Notes: generated by a model from the sequence alone, not told the origin. Positions 1 through 8,508 are shown, numbered from the stretch's first letter. The stretch is DNA of 64,000 nt from Saccharopolyspora dendranthemae (GCF_007829955.1 NZ_VIWX01000008.1:44234-108233), one strand, 5' to 3'. Numbers and translations are program-made.

Positions 1-25
1 CGGCTCAGTTATGACTAAAACTGGG
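1..25. repeat. Right end of a short inverted-repeat element, cut by the window edge
   Basis: These 25 bases end in ACTAAAACTGGG and recur exactly at 56246-56270, where they form one terminus of a 68-bp element with inverted ends. Only one end is visible here because the window starts inside it. The following 100 bp, up to the dGTPase gene, show no other feature I can name. Confidence 0.6.
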
Positions 26-128
26 AAGTGCCGAGTGGGGTGGTCTCGACGGTGCTGTTCGCTCTCGGTTGGCCTCGTTCTCCGGGTCGTGGCGTGGAGA
101 TGTCATCTCCGGGGCTTAGCCTCGTCCG

Positions 129-1406
129 ATGAGTTCCGCGAACCTGGCCGGCTATGGCGAGCACGACCTGCGGCGGCTGCACTCGGAAGCACCGAAGGAG
201 GCCGCGGCGGCGCACCCCGACGACCGCAGCCCGTTCGCGCGCGACCGCGCCCGCGTGCTGCACTCCGCCGCGCTGCGCCGGCTCGCGGGCAAGACCCAGG
301 TGATGGGGCCGAACGAGGGCCGCGACGTGCCGCGCACCCGGCTGACGCACTCGCTGGAGGTCGCGCAGATCGGCCGCGGCATCGCCACCGCGCTGGGCGC
401 GGACCCGGACCTGGTGGACACGGCCGGGCTCGCGCACGACATCGGCCACCCGCCGTTCGGGCACAACGGCGAGCGGGCGCTCAACGAGCTGGCGACCGGG
501 TGCGGCGGGTTCGAGGGCAACGCGCAGACGCTGCGGATCCTGTCCAGGCTGGAGCCGAAGGTCACCGATTCCGGCGAGATCGGGCGCGGCCTGAACCTGA
601 CCCGTGCCTGCTTGGACGCGGCCACGAAGTACCCGTGGCCCAAGCGCCCGGGCGAGAGCAAGTTCGGCGCCTACGAGGACGACCTGGAGGTCTTCGAGTG
701 GCTGCGCGAGGGGGCGCCGGAGGGCAGGCGCTGCCTCGAGGCGCAGATCATGGACTGGGCCGACGACGTGGCCTACTCGGTGCACGACGTCGAGGACGCG
801 GTCATCTCCGGCCGGATCTCGTTGCGCGCGCTGACCGATCCGCAGGAGAGGGCGCAGATCGCGAAGCTGGCCGATGAGCGCTTCCTGCGCCGCGGCGAGA
901 CGGCGCTGCTGGAGCACGCCGCCGAGGAGCTGGCTCGCTGGCCGGTGGTGGCCGCCGCGCTCGACCACGACGGGACCTTGTCCGCGCAGGTCGCGCTCAA
1001 GCGGCTGACCAGCGAGCTCGTCGGCCGCTTCGTGGCCGCCGCGGTGGGCGGCACGGTCGCGCGCTTCGGTTCCGGGCTCACCCGGTACGGAGCTGACCTG
1101 GTGCTGCCGGAGAAGGCCGTCGCGGAGGTGACGGTGCTCAAGGCGATGGCCGTGCGCTACGTGCTGCACGACGGCGAGCGGCGGCGGATGCAGGCGAGGC
1201 AGCGGGAGCAGCTGGCCGAACTCGTCGAGGCGTTGAGCGCGAACGCGCCCGGTTCGCTGGATCCTGTGATGCGCGATGCCTGGATGCGAGCTTCGGGTGA
1301 TTCATCCCGGTATCGGCTGGTTCTGGACCAGGTCGCCTCGCTGACGGATGCGCAGGCTGTGTTCTGGCACGAACAGCATGTACACAGCGTGTCCAAAAAC
1401 CTGTGA
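129..1406 (+). CDS. dgt: Deoxyguanosinetriphosphate triphosphohydrolase (dGTPase)
   Basis: The 425-residue protein should hydrolyse dGTP, and possibly other dNTPs, to the nucleoside and triphosphate, and so acts in cytoplasmic dNTP-pool control. The HD-domain metal ligands are visible: His74 in THSLEV, the His103-Asp104 pair in AHDIGHPPFGHNGE, and Asp212/Asp213 in WADDVAYSVHD. The length fits the short bacterial dGTPase-like family. ATG 129 is chosen because the following MSSANLAGYG..DLRRLHSE segment is typical of the family's N-terminus. In many actinomycetes this gene lies close to dnaG, as it does here (3.7 kb away). The exact nucleotide specificity cannot be read from sequence. Confidence 0.93.
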   Translation: MSSANLAGYGEHDLRRLHSEAPKEAAAAHPDDRSPFARDRARVLHSAALRRLAGKTQVMGPNEGRDVPRTRLTHSLEVAQIGRGIATALGADPDLVDTAGLAHDIGHPPFGHNGERALNELATGCGGFEGNAQTLRILSRLEPKVTDSGEIGRGLNLTRACLDAATKYPWPKRPGESKFGAYEDDLEVFEWLREGAPEGRRCLEAQIMDWADDVAYSVHDVEDAVISGRISLRALTDPQERAQIAKLADERFLRRGETALLEHAAEELARWPVVAAALDHDGTLSAQVALKRLTSELVGRFVAAAVGGTVARFGSGLTRYGADLVLPEKAVAEVTVLKAMAVRYVLHDGERRRMQARQREQLAELVEALSANAPGSLDPVMRDAWMRASGDSSRYRLVLDQVASLTDAQAVFWHEQHVHSVSKNL

Positions 1407-1585
1407 CGTTAATCCGAATGGGGGTGAATGGATCTCGGATCGTCGGGAACAATCCTCACCCAGAGTGTCGTCCGGCGGTCCTGCCGGCGCGGCGGCATGT
1501 GCCCCGATCCCCGTACCGCTCGGCACCCCGAGCCGAGCGGCGGCGGCCCGTCGTTCCCCGGCGCCGGGCCGCGAGGAGACCCCGA

Positions 1586-1771
1586 ATGCGCAACCGGCAC
1601 TACATCCAGAAGCTCGTCGTCGGTGGCGAGCCGTACGTGAACGCGGACAACCTGGCCGACTGGATCAAAGATCTCCGATGGCAGGACCCCGCGGGCCAGC
1701 GCGCCGCCGAGTACATCGCCCAGGAGCTGCGCCTCATGGGTCTGAGCGACATCGAGGAATCGCTGCGCTGA
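1586..1771 (+). CDS. Small conserved hypothetical protein (61 aa)
   Basis: The ATG at 1586 follows a GAGGAG ribosome site at 1573-1578 with normal spacing. The product is charged and soluble, rich in acidic and aromatic residues (YIQKLVVGGEPYVNADNLADW), with no membrane segment or signal peptide. It does not match a family I can name. It stands alone between dgt and a palindromic element. An upstream in-frame extension reaches 1403, but it has no ribosome site and an arginine-rich composition typical of non-coding GC-rich sequence, so the short form is preferred. Confidence 0.6.
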   Translation: MRNRHYIQKLVVGGEPYVNADNLADWIKDLRWQDPAGQRAAEYIAQELRLMGLSDIEESLR

Positions 1772-1877
1772 CGGTCGTTCCGCCCGCTGGTACCTGACAC
1801 GTCTCCTGGACTCCGGGCGTCCTGATGTCGCGGGGCGCTCGCCAGAGGACGTGTCAGAACCGGAACGGGAGAGTCGG

Positions 1878-2081
1878 CTAGAAGCTGTTGAGGAAGGCGG
1901 CGGAGCCGCTGTTTCAGGTGTGGGACTCAGCTGGCACCGCCGCGGGTTCTGATCGCCTTCGTGGCGAGTACGCCGGGACGCCTCGTATCGGCATACTCAA
2001 GGAGCGGCGCACGGAGTCCACGATGGCGCTCAGTTCAGCTACCCGCACCGCCACGCAAAGCAGTTCATACACAGCCACTAG
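1878..2081. mobile_element. MITE-like palindromic element, copy A (204 bp)
   Basis: The copy is bounded by CTAG at 1878-1881 and 2078-2081. Its left end reads CTAGAAGCTGTTGAGGAA, matching the ends of copies at 3911-4115 and 46031-46122. It lies in reverse orientation to the 3911 copy. Inside is an imperfect inverted repeat, CTGATCGCCTTCGTGG against CCACGATGGCGCTCAG. It has no room for a transposase and no credible coding frame. CTAG duplications fit the YTAR targets known for IS5- and IS701-type elements, so a non-autonomous derivative of such an element is the likely nature. Its right end lies just upstream of the serpin gene and may carry or displace that gene's promoter. Confidence 0.8.
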
Positions 2082-2177
2082 AAGCCGGGGTCGTTCGTGA
2101 CCCTGGTGGGGCGCCGCGCTCTGGCAGACTCGGGATCAAGCCCGAGCCTCCCCGACGCGGAACGGAGCCCTGCCGAC

Positions 2178-3269
2178 GTGAACGATCACCTCGACTTCAC
2201 CCTGGCCCTGCACGCGAGGCTGGCTCCGCCAGCGGCGAAGACGTTCTGCTGGTCGCCGTACTCGGTGAGCAGTGCGCTCGGGCTCGCGGCCACGGCCACC
2301 GGCGGGCGCACCCGTGAAGAGCTGGTCGGCGCGTTGCGCGAAGAGCCCGCGAGCCTGCTGGAGGTGCTCGGCCGGGCAGCGGAGCTGTCGGCCGGTTCCG
2401 GCGAGCAACCGGTGCTGGCGGTCGCCAACACCCTCTGGACTCACGCGGACCTGCCGATCGAGGAGTCCTACCGGCTGGCGCTGCAGGACTGGCCGGGCAG
2501 CGCGGTGCGCAACGCGCCGTTCCAGGACGACCCGGAGGCCGCGCGCAAGCTGATCAACGCCGACGTCGCCGAGACCACCCGCGACCTCATCCCCGAGCTG
2601 CTGCCCACCGGCGCCGTCCACCCGCAGACCGTCGCGGCCCTGGTCAACGCCCTGTACCTGAAGGTCTCCTGGCGCGAGGCGTTCGAGACGGCCAAGACGA
2701 CCGAGCGCCCCTTCCACGCCCCGGGCGGCGACCGGGACGTGCCCACCATGACGGCCGCGCGCACCTTCGGCCACGCGTCCGCCGACGGCTGGCAGGCGGT
2801 CAGCATCCCGGCCGCAGGGGGAGCGGAGGCGGTCGTGCTACTGCCCGACGCCGACCTGGCGGAGGCAGAGCCCCAGCTCGACGCCGAGCGCCTGTCCGGG
2901 CTGCTCGGAGCCCTGGAGCAGCGCAAGGTCGAGCTCTTCCTGCCGCGCTTCAAGGTTTCCGGGAGTGCGGAGCTCACCGAACCGCTGGGTTCCCTCGGAG
3001 TGCGCGACCTGTTCACCCCGGCCGCCGACTTCACGCCGCTGACCGACCGGTCGCTGCGGGTGTCGCAGGTGCTGCACGAATCGGTGCTCGACGTCGACGA
3101 GGCAGGGCTGGAAGGAGCGGCGGCGACCGCGATGATGATGCGCTTGACCGCCATCGTCCGGGAGCCGGAACCGGTGCGCGTCGAGGTGGACCGCCCGTTC
3201 CTGTTCCTGGTGCGCCACCGCGACAGCGGCGCGATCTACTTCCTGTCGCGCATCACCGATCCGAGCTGA
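2178..3269 (+). CDS. Serpin-family serine protease inhibitor
   Basis: The product (363 aa from GTG 2178) has full serpin length. It shows the N-terminal helix and SPYSVSSALGLAATATGGRTREEL motif, the NALYLKVSW motif, and a hinge before the reactive-centre loop reading GLEGAAATA. The C-terminal FLFLVRHRDSGAIYFLSRITDPS strand is also present. The small-residue hinge is the mark of inhibitory serpins, so a suicide inhibitor of a serine or cysteine protease is expected. The scissile bond lies in the MMMRLTAIV stretch. No signal peptide is evident, so it may act inside the cell. GTG 2178 is preferred over GTG 2097 because GGAG lies about 10 bases upstream and the family starts here. Confidence 0.88.
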   Translation: MNDHLDFTLALHARLAPPAAKTFCWSPYSVSSALGLAATATGGRTREELVGALREEPASLLEVLGRAAELSAGSGEQPVLAVANTLWTHADLPIEESYRLALQDWPGSAVRNAPFQDDPEAARKLINADVAETTRDLIPELLPTGAVHPQTVAALVNALYLKVSWREAFETAKTTERPFHAPGGDRDVPTMTAARTFGHASADGWQAVSIPAAGGAEAVVLLPDADLAEAEPQLDAERLSGLLGALEQRKVELFLPRFKVSGSAELTEPLGSLGVRDLFTPAADFTPLTDRSLRVSQVLHESVLDVDEAGLEGAAATAMMMRLTAIVREPEPVRVEVDRPFLFLVRHRDSGAIYFLSRITDPS

Positions 3270-3271
3270 TC

Positions 3272-3298
3272 TGTCACGTTTCGGCGCCCTCTCTCGTC
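3272..3298 (+). promoter_or_regulatory. Candidate ECF41-type promoter
   Basis: TGTCACG at 3272-3278 and CGTC at 3295-3298 are 16 bases apart. This is the -35/-10 pattern described for ECF41 sigma factors (TGTCACA, about 16 bases, CGTC). It lies about 50 bases before the carboxymuconolactone-decarboxylase-like gene, and an ECF41 sigma gene is the next gene beyond it. The context is what makes the match convincing. Confidence 0.65.
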
Positions 3299-3347
3299 AT
3301 CCGGTGACGAACCCCGACAACCGGGGTGGCGAGGAGGGAGCGAGCAC

Positions 3348-3914
3348 ATGCCGCGCATTCCGGGCGTGCCCACCAGCGAAGCCAACCTGCTGACCAGGCT
3401 CACCTACCGGTTCTCGAAACGCCGCTACGGCGCGGTGCTGGACCCGCTGGCCGTGGTCGCCCACCACCAGGGCCTGCTGATGGCCTCGGGCGTGTCCGAG
3501 CTGGCGCTGGAGAAGGCTGCGAAGGCGCTGCCGGCGAACCTGCGGGAACTGGCCGTCTACCGGGCCGCCACCAAGATCGGCTGCTCGTGGTGCGTCGACT
3601 TCGGCACGATGCTGCAGCGCAACGAGGGCCTGGACATCGACCGGCTCAAGGAGATCGACGACTACCGCACCTCGGAGAAGTACACCGAGATCGAACGGCT
3701 GGTCATCGCCTACGCCGACGCGATGACCGAACAGCCCATGCAGGTCACCGAGGAGCAGGTCGCCGAACTCGACCGACGCCTCGGTCACAAGGGAGTGGTC
3801 GAGCTGACCTACATGATCGCCGTCGAGACCCAGCGCTCCCGCATCAACCACGCGCTGGGTCTGACCGCCCAGGGCTTCACCAGCGGCGAGGCCTGCCGAG
3901 TGCCGATGCCCTAG
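3348..3914 (+). CDS. Carboxymuconolactone decarboxylase / AhpD-like protein
   Basis: The 188-aa all-helical protein of the CMD/AhpD superfamily carries the redox pair Cys79 and Cys82 in KIGCSWCVDF, followed by ADAMTEQP and the LTYMIAVETQRSR segment usual for the family. AhpD relatives reduce peroxiredoxin partners; this subfamily's substrate is unknown. A GGAGG-type site precedes ATG 3348. The gene converges on an ECF41 sigma gene. CMD-like genes are the classic genomic partners and targets of ECF41 factors, and a matching promoter sits upstream. Its TAG stop is the last three bases of the CTAG at the left end of an inserted palindromic element. Confidence 0.88.
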   Translation: MPRIPGVPTSEANLLTRLTYRFSKRRYGAVLDPLAVVAHHQGLLMASGVSELALEKAAKALPANLRELAVYRAATKIGCSWCVDFGTMLQRNEGLDIDRLKEIDDYRTSEKYTEIERLVIAYADAMTEQPMQVTEEQVAELDRRLGHKGVVELTYMIAVETQRSRINHALGLTAQGFTSGEACRVPMP

Positions 3915-4115
3915 GAGCTGTTGATGAATTGCTTTGCTTGGCGGTGCGGGTGGCGGAACCTGATCGCCTTCGTGGTCTCCGTGCGCCGCTCCTTGAGTAT
4001 GCCAATACGAGGCGTCCCGGCGTACTCGCCACGAAGGCGATCAGAACCCGTGGCGGTGCGGGCTGAGTCCCACACCTGAAACAGCGGCTCCGCCGCACTC
4101 CTCAACAGCCCCTAG
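3911..4115. mobile_element. MITE-like palindromic element, copy B (205 bp)
   Basis: CTAG at 3911-3914 and at 4112-4115 bound the copy. The ends are CTAGGAGCTGTTGA and TCAACAGCCCCTAG, an inverted repeat of about 14 bp. The central inverted repeat is perfect here: CTGATCGCCTTCGTGG and its complement enclose about 55 bp. The left CTAG supplies the stop of the plus-strand CMD gene and the right CTAG supplies the stop of the minus-strand sigma gene. No transposase is encoded. Confidence 0.85.
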
Positions 4116-4999
4116 AACTCCACGCGGGTCAGCTTGTCGGGGTTGACGATGTCGAAGATCTCCGCTGGTCGTCCGTCGCGGACGGCCAGCGTGAACACCC
4201 GGGGGCCTGCTTCCGGGATTCCGGGGAACAGCACTCCTAAATCGCCGTTGATCAGGACCGGGCGCACGTCGCCGACCAGTTCCGCGCCGTACTTGTCGAT
4301 GAGCCCGACCGCGAACCGCGCCACCTTCTCGGCGCCGACGACCGGGCGCCGCGCGGTGCGGGCCTTGCCGCCGCTGTCGCCGTAGACGGTGGCCGACGGG
4401 TGCAGCAGCCGGGTGAGGGCGGCGAGGTCCTTGGCCGCCACCGCGGTCAGGAAGTCCTCCAGCGCCCGCTGCTGCTCGGGCATCGGGACCCGCTCCGGGG
4501 GCGCGGCGTCGCTCATCGTCCGCCGCGCGCGGGAGGCGTGCTGGCGCGCGGCGGGGACGCTGCAGCCCAGCACCTCGGCGATCTCGGCGAACGGCACCTC
4601 GAACCCGTCGTGCAGCACCAGCGCGAGCCGCTGGTCCGGCGGCAGCTCGTGGAGCACCCGCATCGCCGCGATCCGCAGATCCTCCTGGCCGGAGACGATG
4701 TCGCCCGGATCCGCGTCCACCGCGCTCACCAGCGGTTCCGGCAGCCAGGGTCCGACGTAGCTCTCGCGCCGCACGGCAGCCGAGCGCATCCGGTCCAGGC
4801 ACAGCCGGCTCACCACGGTGGTCAGCCAGCCGCCCAGGTCGCGGATCTCCTCGTGATCGGTGTCGACCAGCCGGAGCCACGAGTCCTGCACGGCGTCCTC
4901 GGCGTCGGCGAGCCGCCCGGTCAGCCGGTAGCCGAGACCGATGAGACGGCTTCGGTGCCCGTCGAACTCGGCGGCGAGAGTGCTGGTGTCAGGCCTCAC
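4112..4999 (-). CDS. ECF41-family RNA polymerase sigma factor with SnoaL-like C-terminal domain
   Basis: The 295-aa protein has sigma region 2 (LADAEDAVQDSWLRL, with WLTTVVSRLCLDRMRS) and region 4 (LPPDQRLALVLHDGFEVPFAEIAEVLG). A SnoaL-like extension of about 110 residues follows, with a YGDSGGKA loop and the NPDKL motif at the C-terminus. In ECF41 factors this extension replaces a separate anti-sigma factor. GTG 4999 is chosen because family members start with a short acidic segment before region 2. The gene converges with a CMD-like gene that has an ECF41-type promoter. Its TAG stop is provided by the inserted palindromic element. Confidence 0.92.
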   Translation of the reverse strand: MRPDTSTLAAEFDGHRSRLIGLGYRLTGRLADAEDAVQDSWLRLVDTDHEEIRDLGGWLTTVVSRLCLDRMRSAAVRRESYVGPWLPEPLVSAVDADPGDIVSGQEDLRIAAMRVLHELPPDQRLALVLHDGFEVPFAEIAEVLGCSVPAARQHASRARRTMSDAAPPERVPMPEQQRALEDFLTAVAAKDLAALTRLLHPSATVYGDSGGKARTARRPVVGAEKVARFAVGLIDKYGAELVGDVRPVLINGDLGVLFPGIPEAGPRVFTLAVRDGRPAEIFDIVNPDKLTRVEF

Positions 5000-5068
5000 C
5001 GGAGTGATTCTGCCGCACCGGGCGGACACCCGGTCGTGGCCGATCTCGTTGGCCCTAGACTGGGTGAC

Positions 5069-6961
5069 GTGACAGGGAGGATCCGGGAGAGCGACATCGC
5101 CGAGGTGCGCGATCGCAACCGGATCGACGACGTCGTCGGTGAGTACGTCGCGCTGCGCAACGCGGGCGGCGGCGCGCAGAAGGGCCTGTGCCCGTTCCAC
5201 GACGAGAAGACCCCGTCGTTCAACGTCCGCCCCAGCCACGGCACCTTCCACTGCTTCGGCTGCGGCGAGGGCGGCGACGCGATCGCCTTCATCATGAAGA
5301 TGGAGCACCTCGGCTTCGTCGAATCGGTGGAGCGGCTGGCCGACCGGGTCGGTCTCCAGCTCACCTACGAGGGCGGCACGCCGGGACCCAAGCGCGACCG
5401 CGGCAGCCGGGCGCGCATGGTCGAGGCGCACCGCATCGCCGCCGAGTTCTACGCCGAGCAGCTGCGCTCGCCCGAGGCCCAGCCGGCCCGCGAGTACCTG
5501 ACGACGCGCGGCTTCGACGAGGCCGCCGCTCAGCGCTTCGGCTGCGGATTCGCCCCCAGCGGCTGGGACAAGCTGACGAAGCTGTTGCTCAACAAGGGCT
5601 TCGAGGCCGAGGAACTGATCAAGTGCGGCTTGTCGCGCGAGGGCAGGCGCGGCCCGATGGACCGCTTCCACCGGCGCCTGCTGTGGCCGCTGAAGGACCT
5701 CGGCGGTGACGTGGTCGGCTTCGGTGCGCGGCGGATCTTCGACGACGACCCGATCGAGGCCAAGTACGTCAACACCTCCGCCACGCCGATCTTCAACAAG
5801 TCGCAGGTGCTGTTCGGGATCGACCTGGCCAAGCGCGAGATCGCCAAGCGCCGCCAGGCGGTCGTCGTGGAGGGCTACACCGACGTGATGGCCATGCACC
5901 TGGCCGGTGTGCCCACCGCGGTCGCCTCGTGCGGCACCGCCTTCGGCGACGAGCACATCTCGGTGCTGCGGCGCCTGATGATGGACGACGACGCCTTCCG
6001 CGGCGAGGTCATCTTCACCTTCGACGGCGATGAGGCCGGGCAGAAGGCGGCGATGAAGGCCTTCGACGGGGAGCAGCAGTTCGCCGGCCAGACCTACGTG
6101 GCGATCACCCCGGACAACATGGACCCCTGCGAGCTGCGCGAGGCTCAGGGCGACGCCGCCGTGCGCGACCTGGTGGCCCGGCGCAGGCCGCTGTTCGAGT
6201 TCGCGATCCGCAGCCTGCTCACCGACTACGACCTGGACTCGGTGGACGGCCGCGTCGCCGCCCTCAAGCGCACGGTCCCGCTGATCGCCCAGATCAAGGA
6301 CCCGGCCAGCCGCGACGGTTACGCGGCCCGGCTCGCCTGGTGGGCGGGCTGGAACGACGAGAACCAGGTGGTCAAGCGGGTCCGGGAGAGCTCAGGAGCT
6401 CCCGTCCGCAAGCAGCGCCGACCGCGCCGCGAGGAGAACCAGCAGTCGCTGGGCATGGACGTCGAGCTGCCGCCGCGTCCGCCGAGGCACGACCCCCGCT
6501 GGTTGCAGCGGGAAGCGCTCAAGGCCGCGCTGCAGGTCCCGGCTCTGGCGGGTCCGCTCTACGACTCGCTGCCCGCCGAGGCCTTCACCGAGCCGGTCTA
6601 CGCCGAGTTGCAGAAGGCGTTGCTGGCCGCCGGTGGCACGACCTCGGGCTTGAGCGGCGCGGGGCTGGTCGACGCGGTCTCGCAGCGCTGCGAGAGCCAG
6701 GTCGCGTCGCGGTTGTCCACCCAGCTCGCGGTCGAGGCGCTGGAGTGGACGACCGAGGACGACCCGCGCTACGTGGGAGCGATCATCGCGCGGCTGCAGG
6801 AACGCCTGGTCAGCAGGCAGATCGCGGACATCAAGTCGAAGGTCCAGCGGATGTCGCCGTTGGAGGACGCGGAGGAGTACAACGCCCTGTTCGGCGACAT
6901 GGTCGCCCTGGAGGGATACCGCAAGGCACTGCTGGACCAGGCGATGGGAACGACCCTGTGA
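5069..6961 (+). CDS. dnaG: DNA primase
   Basis: The product (630 aa) makes RNA primers at the replication fork. The N-terminal zinc-binding domain has Cys41, His44, Cys62 and Cys65 (CPFH and CFGC). The TOPRIM core shows Glu268 in VVEGYTDVMA and the acidic pair Asp319/Asp321 in TFDGDEAGQKAA. The C-terminal region (about 480-630) would bind the DnaB helicase. GTG 5069 gives the standard actinobacterial start VTGRIRESDIAEVRDR. The open frame continues further upstream, but there it overlaps the divergent sigma gene and carries no homology. The next gene overlaps its stop by 4 bp. Confidence 0.97.
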   Translation: MTGRIRESDIAEVRDRNRIDDVVGEYVALRNAGGGAQKGLCPFHDEKTPSFNVRPSHGTFHCFGCGEGGDAIAFIMKMEHLGFVESVERLADRVGLQLTYEGGTPGPKRDRGSRARMVEAHRIAAEFYAEQLRSPEAQPAREYLTTRGFDEAAAQRFGCGFAPSGWDKLTKLLLNKGFEAEELIKCGLSREGRRGPMDRFHRRLLWPLKDLGGDVVGFGARRIFDDDPIEAKYVNTSATPIFNKSQVLFGIDLAKREIAKRRQAVVVEGYTDVMAMHLAGVPTAVASCGTAFGDEHISVLRRLMMDDDAFRGEVIFTFDGDEAGQKAAMKAFDGEQQFAGQTYVAITPDNMDPCELREAQGDAAVRDLVARRRPLFEFAIRSLLTDYDLDSVDGRVAALKRTVPLIAQIKDPASRDGYAARLAWWAGWNDENQVVKRVRESSGAPVRKQRRPRREENQQSLGMDVELPPRPPRHDPRWLQREALKAALQVPALAGPLYDSLPAEAFTEPVYAELQKALLAAGGTTSGLSGAGLVDAVSQRCESQVASRLSTQLAVEALEWTTEDDPRYVGAIIARLQERLVSRQIADIKSKVQRMSPLEDAEEYNALFGDMVALEGYRKALLDQAMGTTL

Positions 6962-7485
6962 TCAAGAGACTGCTGGCGAAGTTGAGCGGAACCGCCGAGG
7001 TCCCGGTGGACTTCCCGGGCAGCCTCGACGTCGACGAGCAGGTCCTGTCGGCGGCCGACGGCGAGGACGGCGCGGTGCTGGCCACCCACCTCGGCCTCTG
7101 GCTCCCGGAAGGACGGCGGATCGGCTGGCACCTGGTCAGCAAGGCCACCTGGGGCAACGGCGTCCTCACCGTGACCGAGGCCGAGGAGGCCCGGCGGATC
7201 GACGGCGCGGTCTTCCTGCGGGATCTGCAGCCCCGCCGCTTGGTGCTGACCGGAGAGACGCGGTTGCCGGACGTGGTCCACGAGCGGGTCAACCGCTCGA
7301 TCCGCTCCCGCCACCACCGCGACCTGCCGGGCGGCGGAGCGTGGTTCCTCCAGCGCAAGGTTCCCGGCCGCAACGGCATCGAGCTCCAGATCCGCCCCGA
7401 CCCGGGCACCGATGAACCGGCCCTCGACCGGTTGGCCGGGGCTCTGGTGGAGCGCCTGCGGGAATCCCGCGACCTGCCTGCCTGA
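6958..7485 (+). CDS. Conserved hypothetical protein downstream of dnaG
   Basis: The 175-aa protein starts at a GTG that overlaps the dnaG stop (GTGA), so it is almost certainly translated together with primase. It is soluble, without signal or membrane segments. Recognisable stretches are GRRIGWHLVSKATWGNG and HERVNRSIRSRHHRDLPGGGAWFLQRKVPG. I recognise it only as a protein often found beside dnaG in actinobacteria. A role connected to primase is suggested by position alone. Confidence 0.8.
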   Translation: MIKRLLAKLSGTAEVPVDFPGSLDVDEQVLSAADGEDGAVLATHLGLWLPEGRRIGWHLVSKATWGNGVLTVTEAEEARRIDGAVFLRDLQPRRLVLTGETRLPDVVHERVNRSIRSRHHRDLPGGGAWFLQRKVPGRNGIELQIRPDPGTDEPALDRLAGALVERLRESRDLPA

Positions 7486-7561
7486 GCCCTTCCTCCGCAC
7501 CCTCGACGGGACCCTCGCGACCGGTATACGGTACGGGCGTACTGCTAGCGGAGGTGGCGGC

Positions 7562-8323
7562 ATGTGGGATCCCGGCAAGTACCTGACCTTCAGCGACGAG
7601 CGCGATCGCCCGGCCTTCGACCTGATCGCCAGAGTCCGCGCCGAGAGTCCCAGGCGGGTCGTCGACCTCGGGTGCGGTGCGGGGAACCTGACCTCGCTGC
7701 TCACCGGCCGCTGGCCGCGCGCCGAGGTCGAGGCGCTGGACTCCTCCGAGGCGATGGTCGCCGAAGCGCGTTCGCGAGGGGTTCCGGCGCGCGTGGAGGA
7801 CGTGCGGGATTGGAAGCCGCAGCCGGACACCGATGTCGTGCTGTGCAACGCGGTCCTGCAGTGGATCCCGGACCACGTCGAGCTGCTGCACCGCTGGTTG
7901 TCGCAGTTGCCCGGCGGCGCCTGGTTCACCTTCCAGGTGCCCGGCAACTTCGACGCCCCGTCGCACGCCGCCATCCGCGAGCTCGTGTCGGAGCCGCGCT
8001 GGCGCGGGAAGCTCGACGGCGTGCTGCGCTACTCCGACGTCGTGCGCAGCCCTCTGGAGTACGCCGATGAGCTCGCCGATCCGGATCTCGAAGTCGACGC
8101 CTGGGAGACGACCTACGTGCACGCGTTGCGCGGCGACGCCCCGGTGCTGGAATGGGTGACCGGAACAGCGCTGCGGCCGGTCCGAGCTGCATTGGACGAC
8201 GAGGAGTGGACCGAGTTCCGAACGGAGTTGTCGAATCGGCTGTCCACCGCCTATCCGAAACGTCCGGACGGAGTGACCTGGTTCCCCTTCCGCCGCGTCT
8301 TCGTCGTCGCTCACCGTGTGTGA
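7562..8323 (+). CDS. tam: Trans-aconitate 2-methyltransferase
   Basis: The 253-aa class I SAM-dependent methyltransferase opens with MWDPGKYLTFSDERDRPAFDL, the usual Tam start. It has the SAM-binding VVDLGCGAGNLTSLL motif (about 35-48), the EALDSSEAMVAEA acidic strand, and the LCNAVLQWIPDH motif. It should methylate trans-aconitate, relieving inhibition of aconitase. A GGAGG site precedes ATG 7562. It lies downstream of dnaG and its companion in the same direction, with a 76-bp gap. Assignment at family level is secure; the substrate is from homology. Confidence 0.88.
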   Translation: MWDPGKYLTFSDERDRPAFDLIARVRAESPRRVVDLGCGAGNLTSLLTGRWPRAEVEALDSSEAMVAEARSRGVPARVEDVRDWKPQPDTDVVLCNAVLQWIPDHVELLHRWLSQLPGGAWFTFQVPGNFDAPSHAAIRELVSEPRWRGKLDGVLRYSDVVRSPLEYADELADPDLEVDAWETTYVHALRGDAPVLEWVTGTALRPVRAALDDEEWTEFRTELSNRLSTAYPKRPDGVTWFPFRRVFVVAHRV

Positions 8324-8396
8324 CCTGCACAGATGTTCGTGGCGAAGCTAACCGTGGGGGTGGCGTGAAACCCCTTCCGGGCATCAGCTAAAGTAG

Positions 8397-8428
8397 TTGT
8401 CACCACCGCGAGAGAGTGGCGGTGACAA
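8397..8428. promoter_or_regulatory. Inverted repeat just upstream of tRNA-Asn
   Basis: TTGTCACC at 8397-8404 and GGTGACAA at 8421-8428 form perfect 8-bp arms, with further partial pairing inside. The repeat ends 8 bp before the mature tRNA. It could be a leader hairpin for tRNA 5' processing or a protein-binding site in the promoter region. Confidence 0.4.
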
Positions 8429-8436
8429 GAGAACAT

Positions 8437-8508
<72 letters not shown>

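Noticed and set aside
4400..5068. An upstream extension of the primase gene of more than 200 codons
   Set aside because: It lies antisense to the ECF41 sigma gene, has no ribosome site and no similarity to primase; the family starts at VTGRIRESD.
5040..5075. A second ECF41 promoter driving the sigma gene itself (TGTCACG on the minus strand near 5070)
   Set aside because: No CGTC lies at the right distance; the match may be chance within the dnaG start region.
5000..5956. A longer sigma-factor frame on the minus strand antisense to dnaG
   Set aside because: The extra N-terminus reads as the reverse of primase and sigma region 2 already starts near 4970.
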